This document shows positions 44,877-54,197 of a DNA stretch of 64,000 nt, piece by piece; the first letter of the stretch is position 1, and every line of letters begins with the position of its first letter. The position numbers and the translations under genes were made by a program. The stretch is taken from contig PMSM01000012.1 of NCBI GenBank assembly GCA_003168335.1, positions 62,001 through 126,000 on the forward strand. Direction: 5' to 3'. Origin of the DNA: Blastocatellia bacterium. GTDB lineage: Bacteria > Acidobacteriota > Blastocatellia > Pyrinomonadales > Pyrinomonadaceae. The notes under the pieces were generated by a model. It was given only the letters and a program-made list of their open reading frames with translations. It had not been told where the DNA came from and searched no databases.

Positions 44877-46637
44877 TCAGAGGGAATTATGCAACGACAT
44901 TGCGCCGTTGTCACTTGGGGTTAAATCAAAAACCGACTGCTCTTGATCCAATTTGTACATAACTTCGAGCATCGCGGTGCGGACATTCTCGGGCAGGTCC
45001 TGGCCGCTGACCATCTCGCGCAGCTTTGGCGCCAAGTCCGGCTGCGCGGCTACGTTCAAGACGCGAATTGCGCACAGCCGCACCTCGTCATCTTTGTGGT
45101 TTTGGATTGCGTCCAGAATCGGTTGCGTTTCATTCGCTTTGGCCAGCAACGAGAAGAGCGAGAAGGCTTCATACGCCTGGTGTCGATCCTCGCTGGCGAG
45201 GCGATCTACTGCCTGAGCGACGATTCCGGTTTTGACGCACGCCTGAGCTACTTCGCGCATAGTATCGGCATCGGCAGTTTCCATTACGCGCACGTAGGCG
45301 TCCGCGCGATCGAAGTGAAAACTGGTCAAAGTGCGCGCGGCGGCTGCGCGAACTTCGCGAGAGTCGTCGGCGAGCGCGATGAGCACGGTGGCGAATACCG
45401 ATTCGTGATCTATTGACCCGAGTCCGGTGACCGCCGCTGAGCGGATGCCCGAATCCGGATCGTTGAGGGCCATCGACGAAAGCGCCGCGACCGAACGCTG
45501 CACTGGATGCGCCGCGAGTTCATGGATAACCTCCGCGCGCACGTGTTCATCAGCACTTGTAAGCCTGGTCAACGTCTCTGTTAACGTGGCGTCGTCATTT
45601 CCTGCCGGCAGATCTTCAAAAGCCGGGAAAGCTCCCAGTTCGGGAAGACTTGAGCTGGAGCTGCCAGCGGCCAGCAACCCTGGGTCAGAAGACGGCGCAT
45701 CGAGATAACCGAGACTTTCCACCGAACACGCACTCAAGGTTTCACTCAAGAGCGACGCGGGGATATCCGGATGCCGTCGCGCGATATCGAGTAAGGCGCC
45801 GATCGCGGCCGGCATTTTGAGTTCGCCCAGGCTGGATATGGCCTGGTTGCGTACGACTGAATCCTGGTCATGCAATGCTTCGATGAGGAACGTAAGCGAG
45901 CTTTGCGATCCGATTTGGCCAATGGTTCGCGCTGCCGAAGAACGTTCCCAGGCGTCGCGACCCATTAACATCATCGCGCTCTGGCGAGCGACAAACCCGT
46001 ATTCTTCGAGGGCCTGACGTGCTCGTCGTCGGCCGTCTTCGCCGGTGTCGGAAGAATCCAGGGCTTTGACTAATGAGGCTTCGATGGCCCGACGGTCGTC
46101 GCCGGCACGCGAGGCCATCACGTCCATCCGGTGCGCCTTGCCCACGACCAGCTTTCCAACTTCCTGATCGATCCGATACGCGCCATAGACGGACGGCTCG
46201 ACCTCGACAAGATGTGGCTTCTCCCACTGTTGATTTCCTTCAATAGCAGGGGCGCGGTGTTCGACGAAGGCTGCAGCCTCGGCCGACCCGCGAACGGACG
46301 TCGGAAGAGTACTCTCCGGACGAACTGTTCGGCCCGTGGCCTTCACTGGCTCGGCAACATCGATCCACTCTTTGGAGGGGCGGGTCTTTTTGTAGATGAT
46401 CAGACCGATCAGCATCAACACCATGATAGGTGTGATTACATAGGGCGAGAAGAACGACCAATCGTCTGATGTCGCCGCCTGGATGGCCGCATGGGCAGTG
46501 CCCGACGCACCCAGAAGTAGAAACGCAGTGGCCAGCAAAGCGAATATCGCTCGTGGCGTCTGGCGTAGGGTTGGGGTTGGGGTTGGATTCTGATTTGGCA
46601 TGACTTTCACCATTCTGCTTCGAAGCTTTTCGGTCAT
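44877..46637 (-). CDS. Membrane-anchored HEAT-repeat protein
   Basis: 586 residues; Met13 (MPNQNPTPTPTLRQ) is a plausible alternative start that gives a cleaner signal segment (AIFALLATAFLLLGASGTAH). A second helix (YVITPIMVLMLIGLIIYKKT) anchors a large cytosolic part. HEAT repeats fill about 220-310 (TIGQIGSQSSLTFLIEALHD; QDSVVRNQAISSLGELKMPA) and about 360-570 (HPVQRSVAALSSMALNDPDS; QAYEAFSLFSLLAKANETQP). The last block aligns by eye with the C-terminus of the 40744-43053 protein, so the two share ancestry. It starts 94 bases after the response regulator ends. Confidence 0.85.
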   Translation of the reverse strand: MTEKLRSRMVKVMPNQNPTPTPTLRQTPRAIFALLATAFLLLGASGTAHAAIQAATSDDWSFFSPYVITPIMVLMLIGLIIYKKTRPSKEWIDVAEPVKATGRTVRPESTLPTSVRGSAEAAAFVEHRAPAIEGNQQWEKPHLVEVEPSVYGAYRIDQEVGKLVVGKAHRMDVMASRAGDDRRAIEASLVKALDSSDTGEDGRRRARQALEEYGFVARQSAMMLMGRDAWERSSAARTIGQIGSQSSLTFLIEALHDQDSVVRNQAISSLGELKMPAAIGALLDIARRHPDIPASLLSETLSACSVESLGYLDAPSSDPGLLAAGSSSSSLPELGAFPAFEDLPAGNDDATLTETLTRLTSADEHVRAEVIHELAAHPVQRSVAALSSMALNDPDSGIRSAAVTGLGSIDHESVFATVLIALADDSREVRAAAARTLTSFHFDRADAYVRVMETADADTMREVAQACVKTGIVAQAVDRLASEDRHQAYEAFSLFSLLAKANETQPILDAIQNHKDDEVRLCAIRVLNVAAQPDLAPKLREMVSGQDLPENVRTAMLEVMYKLDQEQSVFDLTPSDNGAMSLHNSL

Positions 46638-46731
46638 ACGTGGCGTGATTGCCTGAGAAGTTGTCCGGGAGCTAAATACGGAATTAGACTTTTCGGTTGA
46701 TTATGCCCGGTGAGAAGGCGAGGGCTGCTTT

Positions 46732-47511
46732 CTATTCTGCGTCGGTGAATTTATATCCGATGCCCCAGACGGTGAGCACCAACTGGGGGTTATCAGGATT
46801 CTCTTCGATCTTTGCTCGCAGGCGATTGATGTGGGAATCAATCGTCCGGTCGTATCCTTCGTAGGAGTAATCCCAGATCTTCTCGAGCAGGTACTTGCGC
46901 GGGAAAACGCGTCCGGGATTTCCAGCAAACAGACGCAATAGATCAAATTCCTTGGGCGTCAGTTCTACCTGTCGTTCTGCGATCGTCACTTCACGTCTGA
47001 CAGGGTCGACGCGCAGGTTGCCGCGGACGATCGGTGTTTCGTCTTTGCCGTCACCGCTCACCACGGCTGCGCGGGCCCGTCGCAGCACAGACTTGATGCG
47101 TGCTTCGACCTCGCGCAAGCTGAACGGCTTGGTGATGTAATCGTCGGCGCCCATTTCCAGGCCCAGAACTTTGTCGACTACATCATCCTTGGCAGTGAGC
47201 ATGAGAATTGGCATTTGAGGGTTCTTCTGTCGTAACTCCTTACATACTGCCAGACCGTCCATCTTTGGCAGCATCAGATCCAGGACGACCACATCCGGAC
47301 GGCCTTTTTCTGCAGCCTCGATCCCAGCGATTCCGTCGGGTGCGGAACTTACTGCATAGCCCGCTCTCGAGAAATACTCCTCGATAGCAGTCGAGATATT
47401 GTCATCGTCTTCAATGATCAGGAGCGAGGTTTTTGGTGCGGGCGCGGCAGCGACTCCTGCGGCGTCCAATGAGTGAGAGTTGTCCTTCTCCCCATTCGTT
47501 CTATTCAACAT
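46732..47511 (-). CDS. OmpR/PhoB-family response regulator, no kinase nearby
   Basis: 259 residues. A 28-residue leader precedes the receiver domain: acidic pair in LLIIEDDDN (from 30), phosphoacceptor Asp78 in VVVLDLMLPKMDG, Thr106 in LMLTAKDD and Lys128 in YITKPFS. The C-terminal winged helix is typical OmpR: VELTPKEFDLLRLFAGNPGR, VFPRKYLLEKIWDYSYEGYD and RTIDSHINRLRAKIEENPDN. No histidine kinase is within the window on either side. It is the first gene of the minus-strand run with three HEAT proteins, so it may control them or receive input from them. Confidence 0.95.
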   Translation of the reverse strand: MLNRTNGEKDNSHSLDAAGVAAAPAPKTSLLIIEDDDNISTAIEEYFSRAGYAVSSAPDGIAGIEAAEKGRPDVVVLDLMLPKMDGLAVCKELRQKNPQMPILMLTAKDDVVDKVLGLEMGADDYITKPFSLREVEARIKSVLRRARAAVVSGDGKDETPIVRGNLRVDPVRREVTIAERQVELTPKEFDLLRLFAGNPGRVFPRKYLLEKIWDYSYEGYDRTIDSHINRLRAKIEENPDNPQLVLTVWGIGYKFTDAE

Positions 47512-47742
47512 TGACTGTTTCCCTCGAGGCGAGAAGGCATTTCAGGGGTTGTGCGCACCGCGCTGGCAGGTGCACTTTCATGTAGGACTATAACAGGACA
47601 ACGCATTTTAACTCAAGCCTAAATTTTTTCGAGTGACGTAAATTGGCAGTCTTGGCGAAGCAGGTGGCCGGTCGAGGCTTCAAGGGCTCATCATGCTGGG
47701 CGCACTGGCCCAGTTGCCCGGGCCAGTTGAGCGACAATCAAC

Positions 47743-50349
47743 TCAAGAAGCCGGTTTCGCAGGAGCCAGCTTCGCGCGCAGACGAGTTTCGAATCCCGAA
47801 ATGGCCCCGACTATCTGTGGTGAAGTGCCGGCCTTCTTGCTTAACTCCTGGAATAATGCCAGACCCCGTTCGTCACCCAGGGAGACGAGGGCTTCGGCGG
47901 CGCCAAAGAGCAATCCAAAATTACGTTTTTCCAAACCCTCAGTCGCCGCGGCACTGAGAAGCGGAAATACGCGTGGATCATCTTTGCCCGCGGTTCCAAG
48001 CAGCGTGAGTGCAGCCCCACGCACTCCCACGCGATTACCAACCGCGTAATACTTAAGAGCCAGATCCAGAGCGCGCTTGTCGCCCAGCGCCGCCAATCCG
48101 CTCAGCGCCGAAGCCCTGATCGTGTCACGCCACGAAGGCGCGTCGATCAGCTTGATCAGAGAATCGTAAGCGCCGGGGCTCTTGGTTTGACCTAAAGCGA
48201 CTGCCGCCGCTCGGATGACGGCATAACTCTGATCATTTAGTAACTGCTGGTAGGTGTCGGCAAGTCCGGCATCTTTCGTGGCTGCGAGCGCGTTAACCGC
48301 CCTGGCGCGCACCCGCGCGTCTGCATCTTTGGTCGCGGCCAGCAAAGCATCCTTTGCCTCTTTGAGACCAGTGAGCGAGGCGGCTGCCTCCAGCCGCGTT
48401 CCCCAGAACTGATCCTTCGTCAGCGTGTCGCTGATCGACTTGATTATCACCAGCCGGTCGGCGCCGGTAGTCTTGCCATCGCTCATCCGCAGCGCCAGCT
48501 GTTGCAGGGCCCAGACGCGGCCCAGCACATCCTGATCGTGGGCCAGTTGATACTGCAACTGCCCTGTCGTCTTGACGAACACCAGCTCTTTGATCAGGGT
48601 GCCGCCGTAATCGAAGCCCACCAACAATGGCTCGGAATCGACGGCGAACTTGAACGTCTGTTCTTCCTTCGGCGCGATACTCACACGGTCGACGCGAGTG
48701 CTCGACGCCGTCCCGATTTCGATGTCCACGGGAGTTTGAAACAAAGCGACCTGCGGATATTGCGAGTCCGGATCGGGCCGCTGCTCTTGCCTGACGTTCA
48801 AGGTTAGTTCTTTCTTCGCGGCGTCATAGTCCTGGGTAACCCGAAAGACTGGATGGCCCATTTTGTAGAGCCATTCGTCAAAGAACCAATCCATCGGCTG
48901 TCCGGTAGTCTCCTCGATGGCGATACGAAACTGCGCGGTTTCAACCGGCTGATGCGCGTACTTCGTCAGGTAATGATTGATCGAGCGCCACCAGTTGTCC
49001 TCGCCCAGGTACGTACGCAGCATGTGCAACACGGCGCCGCCGCGCGGATAGGCGTAGGTATCAAAGACTGCATCGGGGTTCGCGTAGTTTTTGGTCACGA
49101 TAGGCCGGCGCTGTCCGCGGCTCCACGCCTGGTAGTACTGGTCCTGATTCGATTTCACATCGCTATATAAGAAATCGTCGTGGCTCAGACTATGCTCGTC
49201 CCACATCGCCTGGAAGTAGGTGGCGAAACTTTCATTGAGCCAGATGTCCGACCAGTTGCGGCAAGTCAGGAAATCACCGAACCATTGGTGCGCGAGTTCG
49301 TGAGATTGCAGACCGTCGCTCGTGGCATCCAGCTCGGTGCGCTTATCGTGAATCATGTTGTCGGTTTGCGTGGTCGCGCTGATGTTCTCCATGCCGCCAC
49401 CAAAGTCGCGCACCGTCGTCTGGGCATACTTGGCGTAGGGATATTTCACGCCGGTCTTTTCAGAGAAGAACTTGACCATCTCGGGCAAGCGCGCGGCCGT
49501 GACTTTTCCTTCTTCAATTTCGTTCTTGTAAACGTTAGTGATGACCGGAATGCCCGCATACTCACCAGTGACGGGCGCAAACTCGCCCACGATGATCGAG
49601 GTGAGATAAGTCGCGTGCGGGTCGTCAATCTTCCAGTCATACGTGCGCGTGCCGTCTGAATTCTCTTTTACTGAGATCAGTTTGCCGTTGGAAACCACGC
49701 TGAGAGGCTTCTCAACCGTCGCGATTATTTCTGACGACGCAAAATCGTTTGGATGATCGAAGGAAGGGAACCACTGGTGGTTTGTCTCAGCCTCGCCCTG
49801 CGACCAAATCTGGCGCGGGCGGGTTGGATCGTCTGGTCGGGGCTTAATAAAATTCAGTCCGCCACCGCCGATCAAAGATGCCCGATCGGGGGGCGGCCGG
49901 TTCGTGTGGTAAGAGATGACCACAGTGAGTTCCTCGGCCGGCTGGTAGGCGCGGTCAAGCAGAACCGAAAGTTTTTCCTTGGTGGCGTCGTATTCGAATT
50001 TAAGCGGCGTCCCCGATTTCAGCGCAGCTCCGGACACAGTCATGAAGGCGGCGTCGAAATCTACCCGGCGCAAGTCCTTGACGACGGGAGCCAGCGTGAT
50101 CGCCGCCGTCCCAATTGCCTGCTCCTGATCCCAGTCAAAGCGGAGATCAAGCTTGATGTTTCGTTGATCGTAATCGTGCGGCGGTATGTACTGCGGCGGT
50201 GGCAGCGGGTGGCTGGCGCGCCGCGCCGGCGATTGCGGTGTCGGCGTGGGCGTAGGTTGGGCGAAGCCGGCGGGTGCGACAACACACAAGAAGGCTAAGG
50301 CCAGGAACAACTTCGTCGCTGCTCTTCCAAATTGGTCACGTGGTTGCAT
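47743..50349 (-). CDS. M1-family zinc aminopeptidase with C-terminal HEAT repeats
   Basis: 868 residues. A signal peptide (LFLALAFLCVVAPAGFAQ) predicts export. The N-terminal beta domain starts at about 50. GGMEN (318-322) is the exopeptidase motif, HELAH (350-354) with Glu373 in NESFA forms the zinc site, and a proton-donor Tyr region follows (ANPDAVFDTYAYPRGGAVLH). After about 620 the chain turns into HEAT repeats (DALLAATKDADARVRARAVN; YQQLLNDQSYAVIRAAAVAL), replacing the usual ERAP1-like C-terminal domain. It trims N-terminal residues from peptides outside the cytoplasm. Single gene. Confidence 0.94.
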   Translation of the reverse strand: MQPRDQFGRAATKLFLALAFLCVVAPAGFAQPTPTPTPQSPARRASHPLPPPQYIPPHDYDQRNIKLDLRFDWDQEQAIGTAAITLAPVVKDLRRVDFDAAFMTVSGAALKSGTPLKFEYDATKEKLSVLLDRAYQPAEELTVVISYHTNRPPPDRASLIGGGGLNFIKPRPDDPTRPRQIWSQGEAETNHQWFPSFDHPNDFASSEIIATVEKPLSVVSNGKLISVKENSDGTRTYDWKIDDPHATYLTSIIVGEFAPVTGEYAGIPVITNVYKNEIEEGKVTAARLPEMVKFFSEKTGVKYPYAKYAQTTVRDFGGGMENISATTQTDNMIHDKRTELDATSDGLQSHELAHQWFGDFLTCRNWSDIWLNESFATYFQAMWDEHSLSHDDFLYSDVKSNQDQYYQAWSRGQRRPIVTKNYANPDAVFDTYAYPRGGAVLHMLRTYLGEDNWWRSINHYLTKYAHQPVETAQFRIAIEETTGQPMDWFFDEWLYKMGHPVFRVTQDYDAAKKELTLNVRQEQRPDPDSQYPQVALFQTPVDIEIGTASSTRVDRVSIAPKEEQTFKFAVDSEPLLVGFDYGGTLIKELVFVKTTGQLQYQLAHDQDVLGRVWALQQLALRMSDGKTTGADRLVIIKSISDTLTKDQFWGTRLEAAASLTGLKEAKDALLAATKDADARVRARAVNALAATKDAGLADTYQQLLNDQSYAVIRAAAVALGQTKSPGAYDSLIKLIDAPSWRDTIRASALSGLAALGDKRALDLALKYYAVGNRVGVRGAALTLLGTAGKDDPRVFPLLSAAATEGLEKRNFGLLFGAAEALVSLGDERGLALFQELSKKAGTSPQIVGAISGFETRLRAKLAPAKPAS

Positions 50350-50627
50350 TGCGATCTCCAGTACGATTTATGTTTTGAACTTGACTCAGTCTTCGCTGAT
50401 GCGAACGCCGAACTTTGAAGCTCCGACAGACGATTGGACGACGGGGAGCGACGATTCTGGCACTCTGTTATAGGAAAAGACAAGCAGAGCCAATTGAGTT
50501 CCATAGATAAAAGGAGGGGGAGTCCGATCGGGTGCCGACGGGATCTAGCGGATTAATAAGATGAATTCGCCGAGAAGCCAGACCGGCGTGGCTTTGTCAT
50601 CCTTTTCATCCCGTCTTGAATTCGGAA
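50350..50627. other. Spacer without recognised features
   Basis: 278 bases between the aminopeptidase and the haem-binding protein gene. I see no gene, tRNA or strong hairpin. The promoter of the aminopeptidase should be near 50360-50420. Confidence 0.4.
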
Positions 50628-51107
50628 TTACTTCGCCGTGCCCGACAAACGCGCCCGTTCCGCGGCGGTCCAATCACAGAGCGTCTTCACCTCGGCTGGT
50701 GAGAGCTTAGAGCCCGGATGAAGTGGCGTGTATGTACTCAGAGGCATGGCGCCGTCCGTAACCTCATCGCAAATCTGTCGCAGCTTTCGATCCTGCCGGC
50801 CGCTATCGAGCTTGCCCCATTCTGACAGATTCATATTCTTGCGACCCGTGTTGACGTGATCGACGATGAACCAGGAGATCGGCTCGACATTCGTGTACCA
50901 GGGCCACACGGTCTTGTTTGAATGACAATCGACGCACGAGCGATTGAAGATCGCGGCGACCTGCGGCGTCATCTGGGTGCGCGCAAAGATTGTCTGCGAT
51001 TCGTCAACGGCCGGATTCGTTCGCGCGGGCCTTTTGACCTGTATGAGGATGAAAAGGCAGACGATCACGATCAGTATCCACTTGATTACCTTGCGAAGGG
51101 TCTTCAT
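50628..51107 (-). CDS. Haem-binding (Haem_bd) c-type protein
   Basis: 159 residues from the ATG at 51107; a start 15 codons earlier is open but does not fit the family. A membrane anchor (VIKWILIVIVCLFILIQVKR) is followed by the Haem_bd domain: VAAIFNRSCVDCHSNKTVWP, with CVDCH as the haem c attachment motif, then WYTNVEPISWFIVDHVNTGR, MNLSEWGKLD and MPLSTYTPLHPGSKLSPAEV. The haem faces the periplasm. Exact role is unknown; such proteins occur beside respiratory or oxidative-stress genes. Confidence 0.9.
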   Translation of the reverse strand: MKTLRKVIKWILIVIVCLFILIQVKRPARTNPAVDESQTIFARTQMTPQVAAIFNRSCVDCHSNKTVWPWYTNVEPISWFIVDHVNTGRKNMNLSEWGKLDSGRQDRKLRQICDEVTDGAMPLSTYTPLHPGSKLSPAEVKTLCDWTAAERARLSGTAK

Positions 51108-51325
51108 GTTTGTCTTTGGCGCCTCCTGCGAGTTCTCCAGATCCACATGCACTTCCGATTACAGCTAAGCCTGGCACAATAATGCCGTAAGTCTTCGGTG
51201 CCGCGCTAGCCGGAAATGCCGGGGCGCTCTCCGCGGAATCCGTCACGCGTCGTCTCAGACGTCATTTCGGGTAAACCCACCCGTAGTCGGACTGTTAACG
51301 AGACCAGGGCAGAGATTCGCTGGCT

Positions 51326-52540
51326 CTATGGTTGGGTTGCGGTCGATTCGATCAATTCTCTAATGCGCCCGCGGACTAGTTCATTTCCCTCGCTTTCCAG
51401 GATGCGTTTGAGGATTGGTTCGGAAAAACGTCCATACTTCCGAATGTTCATCATTGCTGTTCTGCGCACTTCCGGCGAAGGATCACTGAGCATACTTACC
51501 TGTCTGCGCACGGATTTCTCCATCTGTGGAGTGATGACTTCCGCACGGCCAACCAGCACGCGGACAAGTTCCGCCGGTGTGGGGTCAATCGTGATCGGGA
51601 GAACCGCATCCGTCGCTTGACGGGGCAGGACGTAGAAGACCCGCATGCCTTCCTCAAACCAACTGTCGCGCCAGGTCTTGATCATTGCCGCGGCTTCTTT
51701 TTCATAAAGACCCGAAGCGACCAGCATTACTTTCAAGTCGTAGAGTAATGACTCTATGTTCTTATCAAGCGGTGGCCGTTCGATGGTCGTCTCGCCCGTG
51801 AAGCCATCAATCACCCGGTAGCCAATCTTACCGCCACGATTCTCGAAGAGGATCAGATGGGCGATCTCGTCCTTACCCAGTTTCTTCAAGACCACCTTGT
51901 CAGCTTCGAGCTTGACCGACACCGGCAGATCAAAGGTCCCTACGCCGCGATAGAAGAGAAATTTTTCCTGTTGTGGCAGCTTGCCTTCGGTAGCGCAGAC
52001 TTGAACTGGTGCTGAGTCAGTCTCGCGCGCCGGATAGTAATGACTTTCCTTGTATTCGACCGGAAGATTGACGGCCGCGCCGGGCATCACTTTCAGACGT
52101 CCCCAATCGATACCTGTGCCGACGTCGCGCGCCTGCGGGTACCATTCAGTAATCTTGCCCTTCGGAAAATCGACTTTGACGGAGACGTCCATTTCGTTGT
52201 CCGAGTAAAAATAGAGCACCGGGGTCTCCATCCGCACCGTTGCTGCCAGGTCGGCCTTGAGCGAAGGATGGCGCAGACCTTTGTCTCCCTCCTGGATGGT
52301 GTGGACAAAACCTGGCAGGTCGGTTGAGCCGTTGAGCGGTCGCCATTCGAGGGCCACGCCGTCCTTGCCCGCTATCGAAGTAAACGTGCCCCATTCATGA
52401 ACGACCAAATGGTTATCTTTCGGCAGGACCTTCTGAGCGGCTTGGCCGAGACGTCCTGAAAGTTTGAAGCCGATGACGATGGTCAGGGCGACGGCGATAA
52501 GGCAGCTTCCGATGATTCTTGATCTGATGCGCCTCTTCAT
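51326..52540 (-). CDS. Secreted or membrane-anchored protein of unknown function
   Basis: 404 residues. An N-terminal hydrophobic helix (IIGSCLIAVALTIVIGFKLS) is followed by VVHEWGTFTSIAGKDGVALE, a motif recurrent in uncharacterised proteins of acidobacteria and planctomycetes. Beta-rich middle (METPVLYFYSDNEMDVSVKV). The last 60 residues look like two HEAT-type helices (QVSMLSDPSPEVRRTAMMNI). No catalytic motif seen. Monocistronic, own spacer on both sides. Confidence 0.75.
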   Translation of the reverse strand: MKRRIRSRIIGSCLIAVALTIVIGFKLSGRLGQAAQKVLPKDNHLVVHEWGTFTSIAGKDGVALEWRPLNGSTDLPGFVHTIQEGDKGLRHPSLKADLAATVRMETPVLYFYSDNEMDVSVKVDFPKGKITEWYPQARDVGTGIDWGRLKVMPGAAVNLPVEYKESHYYPARETDSAPVQVCATEGKLPQQEKFLFYRGVGTFDLPVSVKLEADKVVLKKLGKDEIAHLILFENRGGKIGYRVIDGFTGETTIERPPLDKNIESLLYDLKVMLVASGLYEKEAAAMIKTWRDSWFEEGMRVFYVLPRQATDAVLPITIDPTPAELVRVLVGRAEVITPQMEKSVRRQVSMLSDPSPEVRRTAMMNIRKYGRFSEPILKRILESEGNELVRGRIRELIESTATQP

Positions 52541-52786
52541 ATCAGTTGGTCCAAAGTGATATCCAACAACCTTCAGGTTGTGATAATCGATCGTTTAGCG
52601 TCGGGCTAATGCCCGACCAGGCAGGCGGTAGCCGCTGCTAAACGCATGCGCACGCGGCAATGACAAACTATGAACGCTGGATGCTGTCATTTCTTGCTTC
52701 AAGTTCTTGAAGTTCCCCAGGGCCGCCCAAATGTGCACGCCGCCTATCACATTGATGGGGTTTGCTGAATCGCTTTATCGAAAGAA
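52541..52786. other. Spacer with a GTCGGGCTAATGCCCGAC hairpin
   Basis: Contains gtcgggctaatgcccgac near 52600 and aggcaggcggtagccgctgc next to it, both resembling the palindromes at 23.6-24.0 kb and 33.7 kb. No gene. Confidence 0.5.
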
Positions 52787-53422
52787 TTACCGCGTGACGT
52801 GCACCAGCATCTCAGTGCCCGATTCCAGCCTCAGCTCTTTGTGGCCGTTGATCGCCAGCGAGCCTGCGCCGCCCGCGCCGCCAAGAATCAAACCGATCGC
52901 CGCGCCCTTGCCCCCACCGGCGATACCGCCGATGATTGCGCCCGCGGTCGCCCCGATGCCGCTCCGCTTGAGCGTCTGTGTGCCGCGTCCTTCCGATTGC
53001 ACGCCGCCTTCATTGTCTGCGCTGTTTTTGGAACCATAAACCTTGGTGACGTAGCCATGCAGAATTCCGTGCTTACCGTCAGGTAATTCTATCGAGTCGA
53101 AGGCCAGGTGCATCGTCGTCCGGCCCGTGACCTTGCCCGATTTGACGATCGAGCGGATGTGTCCGCGCACTGTGGCCTCGTTGAAGCGAACCGGATCGAT
53201 TGCCGTGGCGGTAAACTTATCACCGGCCCGCGATTCCTTGCTCGACAGCGTATCGTTCAAGCGCACTTTCAGATTCGTGCCGACCGGAACTAGTATCGGC
53301 GTAGTAACGCGCGGCGCGGGACGCCGCAAACGCGGCTTTGTCGTTTGCGCGCTGGCGATCAACGGCAGCGCGAGCAGAATGAGAAAACTGACCAAAAGGC
53401 TTTTCGTGTAATTGAATCTCAT
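52787..53422 (-). CDS. Secreted glycine-zipper protein of unknown function
   Basis: 211 residues from ATG 53422, which has AGGAGGAG correctly placed; the longer frame overlaps nuoB and is not supported. Signal peptide LLVSFLILLALPLIASAQ. The middle is beta-rich (VPVGTNLKVRLNDTLSSKES; VRGHIRSIVKSGKVTGRTTM). A glycine-zipper segment (GIGATAGAIIGGIAGGGKGA; AIGLILGGAGGAGSLA) could insert in a membrane. Similar proteins in acidobacteria are annotated only as hypothetical. It lies 49 bases after nuoB. Confidence 0.78.
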   Translation of the reverse strand: MRFNYTKSLLVSFLILLALPLIASAQTTKPRLRRPAPRVTTPILVPVGTNLKVRLNDTLSSKESRAGDKFTATAIDPVRFNEATVRGHIRSIVKSGKVTGRTTMHLAFDSIELPDGKHGILHGYVTKVYGSKNSADNEGGVQSEGRGTQTLKRSGIGATAGAIIGGIAGGGKGAAIGLILGGAGGAGSLAINGHKELRLESGTEMLVHVTR

Positions 53423-53471
53423 CAGACTCCTCCTGAGGCTTATGGCTGGATTGCAATTGGCGAGGGGGATC

Positions 53472-54104
53472 TTACTTGGTGACCAGTGCAGCACGGGCCA
53501 CTTCATTCGCCGCTACGAGCTGCGGCTGATCTTCACCATCAAATGAGCGCTGCCGGTGCACTGTGCCGTCTGAATCGAAGATGTAAGACGATGGCGCTTC
53601 GCGCATGATGATGTCCTGTAAGCGCATTAGTCCGTAAAGCAAAGCTTCGGGTCGCGGCGGACAACCGGGAATGTAAACGTCGACAGGGATCGTGCGATCC
53701 ACGCCCTGCATCGTCGAATAGGAATCGAAAGGCCCGCCGGTCGAGGCGCACGCGCCCATTGAAATGACCCACTTTGGCTCGGGCATTTGATCGTAAACGC
53801 GACGCACGACCGGGCCCATCTTCAAAGTGACCGTGCCCGCAATGATGATCAGATCGCTTTGACGCGGGCTGGGGCGAAACACTCCGGCGCCAAAACGATC
53901 AATGTCGAAACGTCCCGCACCGGTCGCCATCATCTCAATGGCGCAGCAGGCCAACCCAAAGGTCATGGGCCAGATCGCGGACTTGCGGGCCCAATTAACC
54001 ACCGGCGCCGCCAGATCGATTGCCTTCGCGGCCACCGAGCGACGCACATAATTCGTGATCGCATCGACTGTGGTTAAGACAAAGCCTTCGTTGTGTTCAG
54101 CCAT
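53472..54104 (-). CDS. nuoB: NADH-quinone oxidoreductase subunit B
   Basis: 210 residues. It carries cluster N2, the last iron-sulphur centre before quinone in complex I. The four ligands are present: Cys53-Cys54 ([10 protein letters not shown]), Cys119 (MGACASTGG) and Cys148 ([11 protein letters not shown]). An N-terminal extension ([20 protein letters not shown]) precedes the core. It follows nuoA after 93 bases of palindromic repeat. nuoC and the rest of the operon do not follow; a glycine-zipper gene does instead. Confidence 0.97.
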   Translation of the reverse strand: MAEHNEGFVLTTVDAITNYVRRSVAAKAIDLAAPVVNWARKSAIWPMTFGLACCAIEMMATGAGRFDIDRFGAGVFRPSPRQSDLIIIAGTVTLKMGPVVRRVYDQMPEPKWVISMGACASTGGPFDSYSTMQGVDRTIPVDVYIPGCPPRPEALLYGLMRLQDIIMREAPSSYIFDSDGTVHRQRSFDGEDQPQLVAANEVARAALVTK

Positions 54105-54197
54105 ATAAGAATTGCGAAATTCGGATTTCGGATTGCGAATTGAAAACCGGCCTGTTTTTGAAAATTCGCAATCCGCAATTCAAAATTCGAAATTCGT
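54105..54197. repeat. GAATTGCGAAATTC palindromic repeat between nuoA and nuoB
   Basis: Left arm agaattgcgaaattcggatt then tcggattgcgaattg and right arm aattcgcaatccgcaattca then aaattcgaaattcg fold back on one another. It fills the whole nuoA-nuoB spacer. The same family is at 25928-26035. Confidence 0.8.
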
